Shown here: in pieces, positions 18,261-28,556 of the stretch
Layout: every line of letters starts with the position of its first letter
How positions within the stretch are numbered: position 1 is the first letter of the stretch
NCBI RefSeq assembly: GCF_001559595.1
Contig: NZ_LNTY01000029.1
Coordinates: 62,001-126,000 of the forward strand
Direction of reading: 5' to 3'
DNA length: 64,000 bases
Source of the DNA: Enterovibrio coralii
GTDB taxonomy: Bacteria; Pseudomonadota; Gammaproteobacteria; Enterobacterales; Vibrionaceae
The notes under the pieces: model-generated
Seen by the model: the letters and a program-made list of their open reading frames with translations, nothing else
Databases searched by the model: none
Told to the model about the DNA's origin: nothing
Translations under genes and position numbers: made by a program

Positions 18261-18275
18261 ATTCCCATATGGAAT
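18261..18275. promoter_or_regulatory. Inverted repeat upstream of the DUF3100 operon
   Basis: ATTCC-CATAT-GGAAT, 5-bp perfect arms, 114 bp upstream of the DUF3100 start. The size suits an operator, but no regulator gene is adjacent. The rest of 18148-18445 is promoter-like AT-rich DNA plus the terminator of the next gene. Confidence 0.3.
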
Positions 18276-18399
18276 TAGGGGTTATTGGGCGGTAAAAAGG
18301 TCGAGAGGCACGTGTTAACTGTGTTGCTGAATGGGCATGAAAAGTAACAAGTGTAACCGTCGTAATTATCTCACTTAACAACGATGGCGTGGTGGAATA

Positions 18400-18433
18400 A
18401 AAATAAACCCGGCGCAAAGGCCGGGTTTATTTT
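18400..18433 (-). terminator. Terminator after the solute-binding protein gene
   Basis: AAATAAACCCGGC / GCCGGGTTTATTT with a short loop. On the minus strand the hairpin is followed by a T-rich stretch. Confidence 0.9.
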
Positions 18434-18445
18434 TAGCAAGCAAGA

Positions 18446-19744
18446 TTATTGAACTGGCGGGCAGTACAGTGTCTCTGTTGACGCTTTTTTCATGCTGTCT
18501 TTCTGAGGCTGGTACCAAGATGCCAGCCCTTTTTGTAGCTGTTCTGTGGCTTGTGTTGGTGTCAATTGACCTGCCATCACACCGACGCTGGTTTCCCACA
18601 CTTCCAACTCAAGGTTTGGCTCTCCACGTGACAGGACTTGCGCCGTGTTGCGAATGGTTGAGTCACAGGTATCACGCCATGACATCATTTCCTGCGCAAT
18701 CGGATCTTTGACGTCAAAGAAGTGGTTAGACAGCGAGAAGAAGCCAGAGATTTCGTTGGTCAACAACTCAGCAAATTCCGCCGTGGTCATCCACTTAAGG
18801 AACAGTTCTGCGGCTTCTGGGTTCTTGGACTTGGAATAAATCCCCATGCCTAAGTCGGTGTGATCCGTGAAATAACAGGCATCACCTTTCTTTTCAACGG
18901 GCGGTGGGAACACACCCATGTTCACTTTGCCTTTAAAGGTCATGATGTCCCAAGAGCCCGCTGGATAGACCGCGGCTTTGCCAGTTGCGAAAGCGTCAAT
19001 CGCTTGCGCGTAACTACGCTGGTCAAAATCCTCGCCCATGTAGTTCGCCCACTTTTTCAACTCGGTGAAAGTTTGGCGGTATGCTTCACTGTCAATGCGC
19101 TCGGTACCTTGAACCAATGCTTCACGGCCATCTTCGCCTTTCCAGAAGGTTGGGCCGATGTTCTGAAAGCCCATGGTCGCGGCTTCCCACTTGTCTTTCG
19201 TGCCCATTGCAAGTGGCAGATAGCCTTCACGCTTGGCTTTTTCGAGTGCCCAGTAAAAATCTGCCTTGGTCACTGGCTCGTTGACACCAACTTCTTTGAA
19301 GATGTCTTTGTTGTAAAAGAAACCGTGGATCACTGATGCCATTGGCAAACAGAAGGTGGTCGCGCCGGAATCGGTTTGCCACGGTGTTTGCGCGAAGCTT
19401 GGGAAGTTCTCCATGCCTTCCATTTCGGTGACTTCTTTCAACAGGCCACGTTGGTAAAGGGCGAGTGAGCCATCAAAGGGACGACATGCAATCAAGTCGC
19501 CCGCTGTGCCTTGTGAAAAGCGCTGTTCCATGTCGCCATTCCATTTAGACGCATCCATGTCTGGCGGCGAACGGTATTCAACCTTGATGTTAGGGTAGTG
19601 CTTGTTGAAAGCAGGAATGATTTTCTCATTCCACACTTTGTCGTCACTGCGCCATGAGTCAATCACCAGCGTGGTCTGTGCACTGGCAAATGAAGAGACA
19701 GCCAAAGACATTGCAACCAATGGCAAGAGAGTCATTTTATTCAT
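18446..19744 (-). CDS. Sugar-type periplasmic solute-binding protein encoded after a chemoreceptor
   Basis: A 432-residue extracellular solute-binding protein of the carbohydrate family 1 type (MalE/UgpB-like). The signal peptide ends near ASA (residue 22), followed by TTLVIDSWRSDDKVWNEKIIPAFNKHYP. Other family stretches are SVIHGFFYNKDIFKEVGV, GKAAVYPAGSWD and EAAELFLKWM. No ABC permease or ATPase is near. Instead the gene starts 10 bp after a chemoreceptor stop codon, so binding protein and receptor are made together. The natural reading is a binding protein that delivers its ligand state to the receptor for chemotaxis, as MalE does to Tar. The ligand is unknown. Confidence 0.9.
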   Translation of the reverse strand: MNKMTLLPLVAMSLAVSSFASAQTTLVIDSWRSDDKVWNEKIIPAFNKHYPNIKVEYRSPPDMDASKWNGDMEQRFSQGTAGDLIACRPFDGSLALYQRGLLKEVTEMEGMENFPSFAQTPWQTDSGATTFCLPMASVIHGFFYNKDIFKEVGVNEPVTKADFYWALEKAKREGYLPLAMGTKDKWEAATMGFQNIGPTFWKGEDGREALVQGTERIDSEAYRQTFTELKKWANYMGEDFDQRSYAQAIDAFATGKAAVYPAGSWDIMTFKGKVNMGVFPPPVEKKGDACYFTDHTDLGMGIYSKSKNPEAAELFLKWMTTAEFAELLTNEISGFFSLSNHFFDVKDPIAQEMMSWRDTCDSTIRNTAQVLSRGEPNLELEVWETSVGVMAGQLTPTQATEQLQKGLASWYQPQKDSMKKASTETLYCPPVQ

Positions 19745-19754
19745 TATCAGTTCC

Positions 19755-21728
19755 TTACACGCGGAAGTTAGAAATCAGGTTTTGTTGCTCTTGCGCCAAT
19801 GTGGCTAATGCGTCGCTGCTTGATGCGGATTCACGCGCATCTTTTTCAGCTTCATAAGCAACATGCGCGATGCCATTGATGTGCTCGGCGACATCATGAC
19901 TCACCTTGATTTGTTCTTCGGTTGCTTGTGCAACATGAACTGTCATCTCTTGAATAGCCTGCATGCGTGCCACGATGTCCTGAAGGGTTTCGTCGGTCAT
20001 GCGGGTTTGTGTCAAACAGTCTTCCATTTGCTTCTGGCTAACACTCATGGTTTCCGCCATGCGTGATGCGTTGCCTTGCAGGTTGTTGATCATCTGCTGA
20101 ATTTCTTCAGTGGATTGCTGAGTACGTGTTGCTAGAGCACGCACTTCATCTGCAACCACTGCAAAACCGCGACCATGAGCACCTGCACGTGCTGCTTCAA
20201 TCGCTGCGTTTAGTGCTAGTAGGTTGGTTTGCTCAGCAATGTCCTGAATCACGTGTAGGATTGAACCAATGTGAGAAGAGTATTGGTTCAATTGCTGAGT
20301 GTTCGATACTGCTTCTTCGATATTGCCTGACAGTTGTTCGGTCAACTGGCGGCTGCGAGAGACTTGCGAGCGGCCACTGTTAGCTGCTTGGTTGGTGCTT
20401 TCTACTTCTGCCACCGTCATTTCAGTAGAACGAGAAATCTCTTTCGCACTCACTTCCATTTCAGAGATGGCAGCAGCGACTTGGTCAGTACGAGATTTCT
20501 GGTCTTCCACGCGAGACATTGCACTTTCGCTAACAGACGCTGAGCGTCCTGCTTCATCAAGCAGATGCTTCGCTCCGTCACCAAATTTCGCCAGCGTTTG
20601 AGACATGGTGCTGGCTAGCATGTCGATAGAGCGGCTTAGTTCGCCAAATTCGTCATGAGTGTCGTAGTTGGTGCGTGTACGCATGTCGCCCGCGGTCATT
20701 TTGTCGAGGACGTTGTTGATCAATGCCAGTGGTTTTTGAATGCTGCGTGTGGTGGTAAAACCAACCCACAAGCTGATAGCCGCAGCGATAGATGTCATCA
20801 AAATCACGTACAGGAACGCTTCGCTCACTGCCGTTTCAGCGGCAGCACGGCTTGATTGCGCTAATTGTTGCGCGTGATCGGCAAAGCGCTGAAGCTGAGA
20901 TTGGATACGTTCTAGCTGCTCATTGGTATCACGGTTTGCGCTCAGCAGGCCTTGGTTGATGCGTTGTTGCTGAGTTAGTACATCCAGCAAGCCACCTTGT
21001 CCCAGCGTGAGTGATTCCACCTTTTTCAAGTTACGCGAGTAACGCGCTTTTACGTCATCCTCAACGGAAATCAACTCAAGGCGTTTGAAGGCAATTTCTA
21101 TATCTTTAGACAGTACGGCGCGCAGCTTGGCTAGATCGGTGTCTTGGTTTGCACGACGCAGCAGTTTCAGGTCACGCGCAATACCACTGGTGATAAGTTC
21201 TGCGCGGTTATGCAGAGAACGCTTTACAGATGCTTTTTGCAAAAGCAGATTTGCCGCCCACTGGTAGGTGTCTTCAAGGCGCAGGAATTTCAAATCCAGT
21301 GCTTGACGCTGTTCGACCAAGTCCATTGAACGTTGCTGCATGTCCACCAGCACTTCTGCTTGGTCATAGTAGCGTGATGATGCTTGGTAAATAGCGCGCA
21401 GTTGTTGACGTTCTTCGTCTTGCACCGCGTTATTCTGCGCGCGGTTCAACGTTTGGAAAAAGCGTTGCTTTTGGTCTTCGAACACGCTGTCCACAGCGCT
21501 TACGTTCGTCAGGTCATTGTGGAAAGTGTTAACCAGCAGGTTTGTGCGCATCAACTGCGTGATCAGATCACCTGATGCAACAACCATTGGGGTGGATTGG
21601 TCAGTGATTTGTTCAACTTTGCTTTGAAGCGTTTGTGCGTTGAATAAGCTGACACTGCTGAGTAGAGCCATTAGTACGAAGACTAATGTGAAACCTGCGA
21701 TGGTTCGTTGTACTACGGAAAACTTCAT
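19755..21728 (-). CDS. Methyl-accepting chemotaxis protein with long helical periplasmic domain
   Basis: A 657-residue inner-membrane chemoreceptor. TM1 spans about residues 8-28, followed by a long, helix-rich periplasmic ligand domain (about 30-300) resembling helical-bundle sensors of HBM type. TM2 is at about 305-328, then HAMP, then the cytoplasmic signalling hairpin with the invariant tip [23 protein letters not shown]. There is no NWETF-type CheR/CheB tail. The first gene of a two-gene operon with a periplasmic binding protein. A FliA-type promoter lies about 130 bp upstream, tying it to the flagellar regulon. Confidence 0.95.
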   Translation of the reverse strand: MKFSVVQRTIAGFTLVFVLMALLSSVSLFNAQTLQSKVEQITDQSTPMVVASGDLITQLMRTNLLVNTFHNDLTNVSAVDSVFEDQKQRFFQTLNRAQNNAVQDEERQQLRAIYQASSRYYDQAEVLVDMQQRSMDLVEQRQALDLKFLRLEDTYQWAANLLLQKASVKRSLHNRAELITSGIARDLKLLRRANQDTDLAKLRAVLSKDIEIAFKRLELISVEDDVKARYSRNLKKVESLTLGQGGLLDVLTQQQRINQGLLSANRDTNEQLERIQSQLQRFADHAQQLAQSSRAAAETAVSEAFLYVILMTSIAAAISLWVGFTTTRSIQKPLALINNVLDKMTAGDMRTRTNYDTHDEFGELSRSIDMLASTMSQTLAKFGDGAKHLLDEAGRSASVSESAMSRVEDQKSRTDQVAAAISEMEVSAKEISRSTEMTVAEVESTNQAANSGRSQVSRSRQLTEQLSGNIEEAVSNTQQLNQYSSHIGSILHVIQDIAEQTNLLALNAAIEAARAGAHGRGFAVVADEVRALATRTQQSTEEIQQMINNLQGNASRMAETMSVSQKQMEDCLTQTRMTDETLQDIVARMQAIQEMTVHVAQATEEQIKVSHDVAEHINGIAHVAYEAEKDARESASSSDALATLAQEQQNLISNFRV

Positions 21729-21856
21729 TGTTCTCTCACTCTTACGGCAGTCTTGGGGACAGACAAAAAGTAATGTTTGGCGTTAAATTTTTATGACTCA
21801 AAATAAGTCAGCGGGCCAAAACAAAAATGGGGTAATAATTTTGACATCAATCGAAC

Positions 21857-21884
21857 TTATCGGCACTTGGTGTCACATTCTTTA
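21857..21884 (-). promoter_or_regulatory. FliA (sigma-28) promoter of the chemoreceptor operon
   Basis: On the minus strand, TAAA (21884-21881), 16 nt, then GCCGATAA (21864-21857). The -10 element is a perfect match to the sigma-28 consensus and the -35 core matches. Spacing is one longer than the usual 15. It lies about 130 bp upstream of the chemoreceptor start. Confidence 0.78.
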
Positions 21885-21993
21885 ATAAAAAATTGTTACG
21901 TAAAGCACAAAATAATTCGCGCTGGAAATTAAATTGGAAGCAAGATCAGGGAAATACTGATTATTGGCGGGGGACTGAATGGAATTGGACGTA

Positions 21994-22018
21994 ATAAAAA
22001 AGGCCCCGCAGGGCCTTT
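21994..22018 (-). terminator. Terminator after the coiled-coil protein gene
   Basis: AAAGGCCC / GGGCCTTT with a 4-nt loop; on the minus strand it is followed by TTTTTATT. The other sequence in 21729-22036 is the chemoreceptor promoter region. Confidence 0.9.
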
Positions 22019-22036
22019 AAAAAAGCAATTAGGAGC

Positions 22037-22792
22037 CTACCATTTCTTCTTCGGTGCGAAGAGTTCATCCAGTTCTTTGTTCTCTTCATTCTTAGGCTTG
22101 GCAGCCTCGGCACCTTGATTCAGCTTGGCATCGACTTCAGCAAGCATGGCAGTTAGGTTTTCTTTTGCTGATTGACAGTACGGGTCATTCTTAGCACTGA
22201 CAATCGCCAATGCTTTTTTCAGAAGCTGTTGCGCCGTACCCATTTGGCCTTTGATTTGTGCATCGTTAACACGCTTAATGACGTTCTCGATATTAATCTT
22301 GAGCTGCATTTGTTCTAAGCGAGCGTTTTCAGACACGAAAGCTTGCGTCGGCATACGTCCTTTTGTGTGCTCGGCTTTGATAACAGCACGTAGACGCTTA
22401 ACCAGTTTTAGCATTGAGATCGCTTCACGGTCACTGTCAGGAACACGGAAGGAGGTCGACTCTTTGTTTTGGTATGCCTGTTTGATTTGGTTAACTTGGT
22501 TTTGAACGTCAACAATGCGCTGAGGCAGGGAACGGTCCGTCTTATCGATGTCGTGCATCGTTTTCAACGCATCAAGAATTTTTTGGTTCAAACAAACCAG
22601 CAGTGTGCCACTGTATGGCAAATTGTGTGCGTTACCGATCAGCTCTTCGGTGGCATCAATAACAGCAATATATTTAGCCATTTCCTGGCGCTTAGATGAC
22701 TCTACGCGTTGGCGTTGCTGAGCCATGATGTTGTAACCAACAATCAAGCCAAGCAAGATAACAGATAGACCCACAATCAAGGCGATATTCAT
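22037..22792 (-). CDS. Membrane-anchored coiled-coil protein of unknown function
   Basis: A 251-residue protein with one N-terminal transmembrane helix (about residues 3-24, ALIVGLSVILLGLIVGYNIM) and a largely helical cytoplasmic or periplasmic body rich in Lys, Glu and Gln, with coiled-coil character (residues 100-225). The C-terminus is charged and ends LDELFAPKKKW. I do not recognise a named family; similar-looking proteins are found beside cysB in vibrios, from memory and unchecked. It is divergent from cysB with 330 bp between them and ends in its own terminator. Confidence 0.75.
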   Translation of the reverse strand: MNIALIVGLSVILLGLIVGYNIMAQQRQRVESSKRQEMAKYIAVIDATEELIGNAHNLPYSGTLLVCLNQKILDALKTMHDIDKTDRSLPQRIVDVQNQVNQIKQAYQNKESTSFRVPDSDREAISMLKLVKRLRAVIKAEHTKGRMPTQAFVSENARLEQMQLKINIENVIKRVNDAQIKGQMGTAQQLLKKALAIVSAKNDPYCQSAKENLTAMLAEVDAKLNQGAEAAKPKNEENKELDELFAPKKKW

Positions 22793-23122
22793 AAGCGAGC
22801 GTCGATATTCCCTGTTTCAACTTAGGCAGACTAAGATACACGATCTGCAAGTATGGTTATAGTTTGTTATTACTATTTTCGATCTTAGCTAAAATCTGGC
22901 GTGACGTAACGCTTTTCTCAAGCTTAGTGCGTTTGAACGCACGTTTATTACGCAACCAATCATGCAGTTACGGCAGCCTCTGTCATGACAAATTTCTAGG
23001 GCTGACGGCCAAATGCGTTAATTTTGAGCGATAGCTTGCGGATATAGCATCTACGCCTACTCAAATCCCACGATACACGTTATAAATCAACTGAGCCTTA
23101 CCCAATTGCCGCTGACAACTGA

Positions 23123-24097
<975 letters not shown>

Positions 24098-24126
24098 ATC
24101 TCTCTCCAAGAGATAGATGCCTGTTG

Positions 24127-24152
24127 AACCGCTGCACCTTGCAGCGGTTTAA
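24127..24152 (+). terminator. Hairpin after cysB, weak terminator
   Basis: AACCGCTGC / GCAGCGGTT, a 9-bp perfect stem with a 5-nt loop. Only three T follow, so termination may be partial and allow read-through to the methyltransferase gene. Confidence 0.6.
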
Positions 24153-24203
24153 GGTTATACTCCGCGCGTTCTAGTTTCATTGCCTTTCGGCTCGGAGTGC
24201 GTC

Positions 24204-25412
24204 TTGTCTACGGTAACATCCCCCTTAATCCAGCAGTTTTTGCAGCTTGACGATGTGTTGTCGCGCTACGTCAGTCTGTGGCAGGGCATGCCCTTTGACA
24301 GTCTGGATCTGCCGTGGCGAGAGTCTCACCCAGAGCTGTGCGATTGGCTGGATACCCAAAGCTTGGCATCGCTGCAAGCGTATAAAGAAGACCCCGCAAC
24401 GCTTCTAAAGGCGGTCAGTGCTTGGCTACCTGAGTGCGAAACCTTGACCGACATGAGTTCGGTGGCAGAGAACGAGGTCTCCGACATCACTTGTGACGAG
24501 CAATGGTCAACGGGTATTCCTGGGCGAAAGTGGTCTCAGATTCAAGCGTTTAACCAATCACTACCCATTGAAAAGCAAAGCCATTGGTTAGAGTGGTGCG
24601 CTGGGAAAGGGTATTTGGGACGTGTACTTGCCGCGTCAAGGCAAGCACAAGTGACCAGCCTAGAATGGCAGCAGGCATTGTGTGAAGACGGTCAGACATA
24701 CGCAGACAAGCACCATCTATCTATGGACTTCGTTCATGGTGATGCGTTTGCGCCAGAAAGCAAAGCTCTGTTATCTGGCTGCGATCATGCAGTCGCGTTG
24801 CATGCTTGTGGGGACTTGCACGTCACCTTACTTCAACACGCTGTTGGCACAGATGTTCAAACAGTCAGCGTATCACCGTGTTGTTATCACCTGATCAAAG
24901 ACACCAAATACCAACCGCTATCGACAGTGGGCAAGCAGTCTGCACTTTCTTTGTCTCGTCATGATTTGAAGCTACCTCTACAAGAAACTGTCACTGCGGG
25001 ACAGACGGTCAAAAACAAACGCTTTGTGGAAGTGAGCTTTCGATTAGGTTTTGATGCATTGCAGAGAAACTTGAACAAAGTTGATTGCTATCTGCCCGTT
25101 CCCAATGTACAAAAATCATTATTAAATGAAGGCTTTTCAGTATTTTGTCAGTGGGCGGCAGAGCAGAAGAATATGACGCTGCCTGATGACATCGACTTCG
25201 ACCATTACCAAAAAATGGGTGAAGCGAGGTTCCACCACGTGGAGAAAATGGAAACGGTCAGAACCTTGTTTCGACGTCCTTTGGAAATGTGGCTAGTACT
25301 GGATAGGGCTATTTACATGTTGGAAAACGGCTTTGACGTCGACGTAACCACTTTCTGCGAAAGAGACCTTACGCCGCGCAATCTCTTTATTCATGCCAGA
25401 AGGAAAGGCTAA
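24204..25412 (+). CDS. SAM-dependent methyltransferase-like protein
   Basis: A 402-residue protein with a methyltransferase fold in its central part: HWLEWCAGKGYLGRVLA (about residues 130-146) is the glycine-rich SAM-binding loop, and ALHACGDLHVTLL and SVSPCCYHLI follow at the positions of motifs found in related putative rRNA or small-molecule methyltransferases. The target is unknown. I choose the TTG at 24204, with GGAG 6 nt upstream, over an ATG at 24180 that has no ribosome site. The TSUP permease gene starts immediately after its stop, so the two are co-translated. Confidence 0.82.
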   Translation: MSTVTSPLIQQFLQLDDVLSRYVSLWQGMPFDSLDLPWRESHPELCDWLDTQSLASLQAYKEDPATLLKAVSAWLPECETLTDMSSVAENEVSDITCDEQWSTGIPGRKWSQIQAFNQSLPIEKQSHWLEWCAGKGYLGRVLAASRQAQVTSLEWQQALCEDGQTYADKHHLSMDFVHGDAFAPESKALLSGCDHAVALHACGDLHVTLLQHAVGTDVQTVSVSPCCYHLIKDTKYQPLSTVGKQSALSLSRHDLKLPLQETVTAGQTVKNKRFVEVSFRLGFDALQRNLNKVDCYLPVPNVQKSLLNEGFSVFCQWAAEQKNMTLPDDIDFDHYQKMGEARFHHVEKMETVRTLFRRPLEMWLVLDRAIYMLENGFDVDVTTFCERDLTPRNLFIHARRKG

Positions 25413-26135
25413 ATGGATCTGAGCTTTGAGCAGCTCATGCTTATTGCGCTAGCACTCTCAGCAGGCGCATTTGTTCAAAGCCTCATTGGGTTTGGCCTTG
25501 CCATCGTATCTGCGCCCTTTGTGATGATGATTGACCCCGTGCTGGTGCCAACGGCCGTTACGCTTGTGACCCTGTATCTTTCGTCCGTCAACACGTGGCA
25601 GTATCGCTCTCAGCTTTCTTTGCGTGGCTTGGGTTGGGCATTTATCGGTCGGATACCCGGCACGCTGGTGGCGGGCGTAATGCTTGCGTACCTCTCCATT
25701 TCTGCCATGCAAATGATGATGGGGCTTGCGGTACTGTTTGCGGTTATCGCCAGCTTGTTTAAGTTCTCGGTTGAGCCGAATAATAAGAACATGTTCTTGG
25801 CCGGATTTGTTGCTGCCATCATGGGAACGACCACCAGCATCGGCGGGCCGCCCATGGCACTGGTGCTACAAAAAATGGACGTGGTAAAGCTAAGAGCAAA
25901 CCTAGCGGGTTACTTTATTTTTAGCTGTGTGATCTCGCTGATTGCATTGGCATTCGCGGGCTACTTTACGCTTTGGCATGTCAAAGTGAGCTTGGTGTCT
26001 TTACCGTTTGTACTGCTATCCTCTGCCATTGCTTACAAGCTGGCACCTTATGTCAAAGCGGAATGGGTCAGGTACGGTTTGCTGGCGTTATGTTCATTTG
26101 CTGGTGTCAGCACCTTTATCCAAGGCTTGGCCTAG
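25413..26135 (+). CDS. TSUP/TauE-SafE family membrane permease
   Basis: A 240-residue membrane protein with about seven or eight helices. The two family repeats are visible: GAFVQSLIGFGLAIVSAPFV near the start and GFVAAIMGTTTSIGGPPMALVL near residue 140. TSUP proteins move sulfite, sulfonates or sulfoacetate, usually outward. Location after cysB makes a sulfur substrate plausible, but this is only context. The ATG abuts the stop of the methyltransferase gene, and a strong terminator follows. Confidence 0.9.
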   Translation: MDLSFEQLMLIALALSAGAFVQSLIGFGLAIVSAPFVMMIDPVLVPTAVTLVTLYLSSVNTWQYRSQLSLRGLGWAFIGRIPGTLVAGVMLAYLSISAMQMMMGLAVLFAVIASLFKFSVEPNNKNMFLAGFVAAIMGTTTSIGGPPMALVLQKMDVVKLRANLAGYFIFSCVISLIALAFAGYFTLWHVKVSLVSLPFVLLSSAIAYKLAPYVKAEWVRYGLLALCSFAGVSTFIQGLA

Positions 26136-26176
26136 CAGGACTTACCTTCGGATCTGGGAATGGAAATAACAGACAT

Positions 26177-26208
26177 AAAAAAACGCCAGCTTATCGCTGG
26201 CGTTTTTT
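26177..26208. terminator. Bidirectional terminator
   Basis: AAAAAACGCCAGC / GCTGGCGTTTTTT, a 13-bp perfect stem with a 5-nt loop between convergent genes. Confidence 0.94.
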
Positions 26209-26227
26209 GTTTGAACCTGGTTGACGC

Positions 26228-27115
26228 TTAGAACTTCAGGCTTACTTGCATACCTACGAACTGAGCATCGTAGCCTGCACCTGAATCCATTGCGTATTGC
26301 ATTGCTTCTTTATTGTCGAACCATGGGTTGTAGTTCATCTTCACTTCAGTGTCGCCTTGCCACAGACCCGTGATCCAGTGGTGAATATGGCCAACAGGGT
26401 TCAGGAAGAACAAGCTAACGCCACCCAGAGTGTCAGAGCCCAATACTTCGCCGCCGTTCGCAACGATGTCTTGCTCTGTCAGGTACATCCATTCACCCAC
26501 AGCAGCACCGAACAACGGTGTGACGATGATGTCCTGAATAGACGGCACTTCCGCGAATGATTCGACACCGTACTCCCAGAAGAAGGTAGACATTGTGAAG
26601 GAGTAGACGAACGATTCAAACTCGTTAAAACCAGAGTGACGTGCTGCTGTGTAGTAAACACCGCCAAAGTATGGGTGCATCACGTAGTTCAGGTAGTGGT
26701 CGTCTTTATCCCATACAGGGCCTTCAGACACGTTGTCCCACCACTTGTTTGCTAGGTTACTGAAATCGCGGTCTTCTGCTGTCCAGTTAGTCACACTTTC
26801 TGGCAGGAAGGTCATCATACCGACCGTTGCCACACTCAAACCCAAAATGGTGTAAGTCTGGCCCATCAGGTAATCCCAGTCTTTTTCAGGTGCAGTGCTG
26901 AGGTATTTCGGCAGTTGGTGCTTTGGTGCGTCGTTGAAACGCATGCCGTTGTCTGTCTCTACAGATGAGTTATCGCTCAGAGCAGTTGGTGCATAGCCGA
27001 AAGCATTTGAATAGTCATATGCTTGCTGTTCGAAATTCAGAGTTGAAGCATCAAAAGCAAAAGCAGATTGAGCACACAGCAAGCTTGCTGCTGCCAAAGT
27101 CGAGCGATAGCGCAC
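26228..27115 (-). CDS. DUF3943 exported protein
   Basis: A 295-residue protein of the DUF3943 family, with the conserved stretches NYVMHPYFGGVYY, SFVYSFTMSTFFWEYG and FFLNPVGHIHHW. A signal peptide precedes FDASTLNFE (cleavage near SAFA). The C-terminus MQVSLKF ends in Phe with alternating hydrophobics, as in outer-membrane or membrane-associated proteins. Its role is unknown. I choose a GTG start at 27115, because GGGAGATCCTCC directly precedes it and the result is a clean signal peptide; the longer frame to 27145 adds a Cys-containing stretch without a ribosome site. Convergent with the TSUP gene. Confidence 0.83.
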   Translation of the reverse strand: MRYRSTLAAASLLCAQSAFAFDASTLNFEQQAYDYSNAFGYAPTALSDNSSVETDNGMRFNDAPKHQLPKYLSTAPEKDWDYLMGQTYTILGLSVATVGMMTFLPESVTNWTAEDRDFSNLANKWWDNVSEGPVWDKDDHYLNYVMHPYFGGVYYTAARHSGFNEFESFVYSFTMSTFFWEYGVESFAEVPSIQDIIVTPLFGAAVGEWMYLTEQDIVANGGEVLGSDTLGGVSLFFLNPVGHIHHWITGLWQGDTEVKMNYNPWFDNKEAMQYAMDSGAGYDAQFVGMQVSLKF

Positions 27116-27271
27116 GGAGGATCTCCCACACAAACAAAATGCCAAACCATGCTTTACAGATCGGATCTGGAGCCTGGTTCGGCAACGAGTTAATTTCTAT
27201 ACACAAATGTGATTAATTTGTCGGTGCTACTTCCAACGTCCGTGTTAAAAACACCGTCACGATATCGTCTC

Positions 27272-28456
27272 TTAATTGATACCGTTTACCAATTGTGAGG
27301 CAATTACAATTAGGCCGCTAATCATAGCAATTGAAAGGGCGATATTTCCACCAAAAACTTGATACTTATCTTTGTTTAATCCCGCACGACGTACCTTTAT
27401 TGTCATCAGTACAGGAAGAATCACTGCAAGCAACACCAAGGCAATCGCAGCGTAGCCTAAGGCCTTGATAAATCCGTCAGGGTAGAACAGCGCAATCAAC
27501 AGAGGTGGCAGGAAAGTGATCGCCCCTGTTTGTAGGCGTCCTTTGAAAGAGTTTTCGCGTTTCAGTGAGTCTGAAATGAAGTCAAACAACCCCAAACTTA
27601 CCCCCAAAAACGAGGTCGCAAGCGCGAGGTCAGCAAACCATGAAATGGCAGAGGTAACACGTGGAGACATCACCACCGTGCTGATGGCATGGAAGAAGCC
27701 TTGCAAGTCACCGCTCGCTGACAGTGAACCTTGACCCAATGCGCCAAAGCTAGCCGCTTGCCAGAACAGGTAAATCAACAGCGGAAGCGCAGAGCCACAA
27801 ATCATGATAATGCGCAGAGAACGAATGTTTAGACCTGTGTAAGCAACAACGGAAGGAATGCTGCCGTGGAAACCGAATGAGGTGAACATGACAGGAATAG
27901 CTGCAACCATGAGGCCTTGTTCAATTGGCAGCATCATGAGATTGCTCATGGAAACGTGCGGTGTCAGTAGTCCCAATGACAATGCCAGCATAATGATCTT
28001 GAGCGCGAACAAACCACGGTTGATGAAATCTACTTTCTGCGTGCCCAACATAATGACGCTAGCCACCAATGCCGTGAAGACCACTGTGCCTACCGCTGGT
28101 GGGAGGTCAAAATGTGCAAACGCCGAAAGCTTGGTATTGAACTGGCCGCCACCGCCAGCAATGTATGCCGCGCAAAGTGCATATAGTAGGAACAGCGTTG
28201 CAAAGGTCGCTAGGTATTGACCTTTTCGTCCTAAGAATTGCTTCGCTAATGTATTGAGCGTTGCGCCAGCAGGAGCATGTTGATGCACTTCGAGCATCAG
28301 CAAAGCGGTATAACTCATCAGCATCCACATCGCAATCATGATGAGCGTTGATGTTGTAAAGCCCAATCCCGCAGAGGCGAGAGGCAACGCTAACATGCCT
28401 GCACCAACCGTCGTTCCGGCGATGATTAATATACTTCCTACTGTTTTACTTCTCAT
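27272..28456 (-). CDS. tyrP: Tyrosine-specific transporter, HAAAP family
   Basis: An inner-membrane proton symporter for aromatic amino acids. The 394-residue protein has about 11 helices and follows TyrP closely: RSKTVGSILIIAGTTVGAGMLALPLA, LLMLEVHQHAPAG, IPVMFTSFGFHGSIPS, FADLALATSFLGVSLGLFD and RLQTGAITFLPPL. Mtr and TnaB (tryptophan) are the nearest alternatives. A near-perfect TyrR box overlaps the expected promoter, which supports the tyrP call. The ATG at 28456 fits family starts better than the GTG 9 nt upstream. Confidence 0.9.
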   Translation of the reverse strand: MRSKTVGSILIIAGTTVGAGMLALPLASAGLGFTTSTLIMIAMWMLMSYTALLMLEVHQHAPAGATLNTLAKQFLGRKGQYLATFATLFLLYALCAAYIAGGGGQFNTKLSAFAHFDLPPAVGTVVFTALVASVIMLGTQKVDFINRGLFALKIIMLALSLGLLTPHVSMSNLMMLPIEQGLMVAAIPVMFTSFGFHGSIPSVVAYTGLNIRSLRIIMICGSALPLLIYLFWQAASFGALGQGSLSASGDLQGFFHAISTVVMSPRVTSAISWFADLALATSFLGVSLGLFDFISDSLKRENSFKGRLQTGAITFLPPLLIALFYPDGFIKALGYAAIALVLLAVILPVLMTIKVRRAGLNKDKYQVFGGNIALSIAMISGLIVIASQLVNGIN

Positions 28457-28472
28457 AGCTACCACTTAATGC

Positions 28473-28490
28473 TGTAATTTATTGTTTACA
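28473..28490. promoter_or_regulatory. TyrR box upstream of tyrP
   Basis: TGTAAT-TTATTG-TTTACA matches the TyrR consensus TGTAAA-N6-TTTACA at 11 of 12 defined positions. It ends 16 bp before the tyrP start, so bound TyrR would most likely repress. A weaker match (TGTAAT-CTTTTT-TGTACG) lies at 28599-28616, nearer the divergent CinA gene. Confidence 0.8.
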
Positions 28491-28538
28491 CCCTGTCTGG
28501 GTGGTGCGTTTTCATCCTGATTTGGCTGAATATTTCAC

Positions 28539-28556
28539 GGATTACAGGCGTAATCC
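28539..28556. promoter_or_regulatory. Inverted repeat between tyrP and the CinA-family gene
   Basis: GGATTAC-AGGC-GTAATCC, 7-bp perfect arms. It lies between the two TyrR-like sites. It could be a separate operator or an RNA hairpin in one of the leaders; no regulator can be assigned. Confidence 0.4.
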
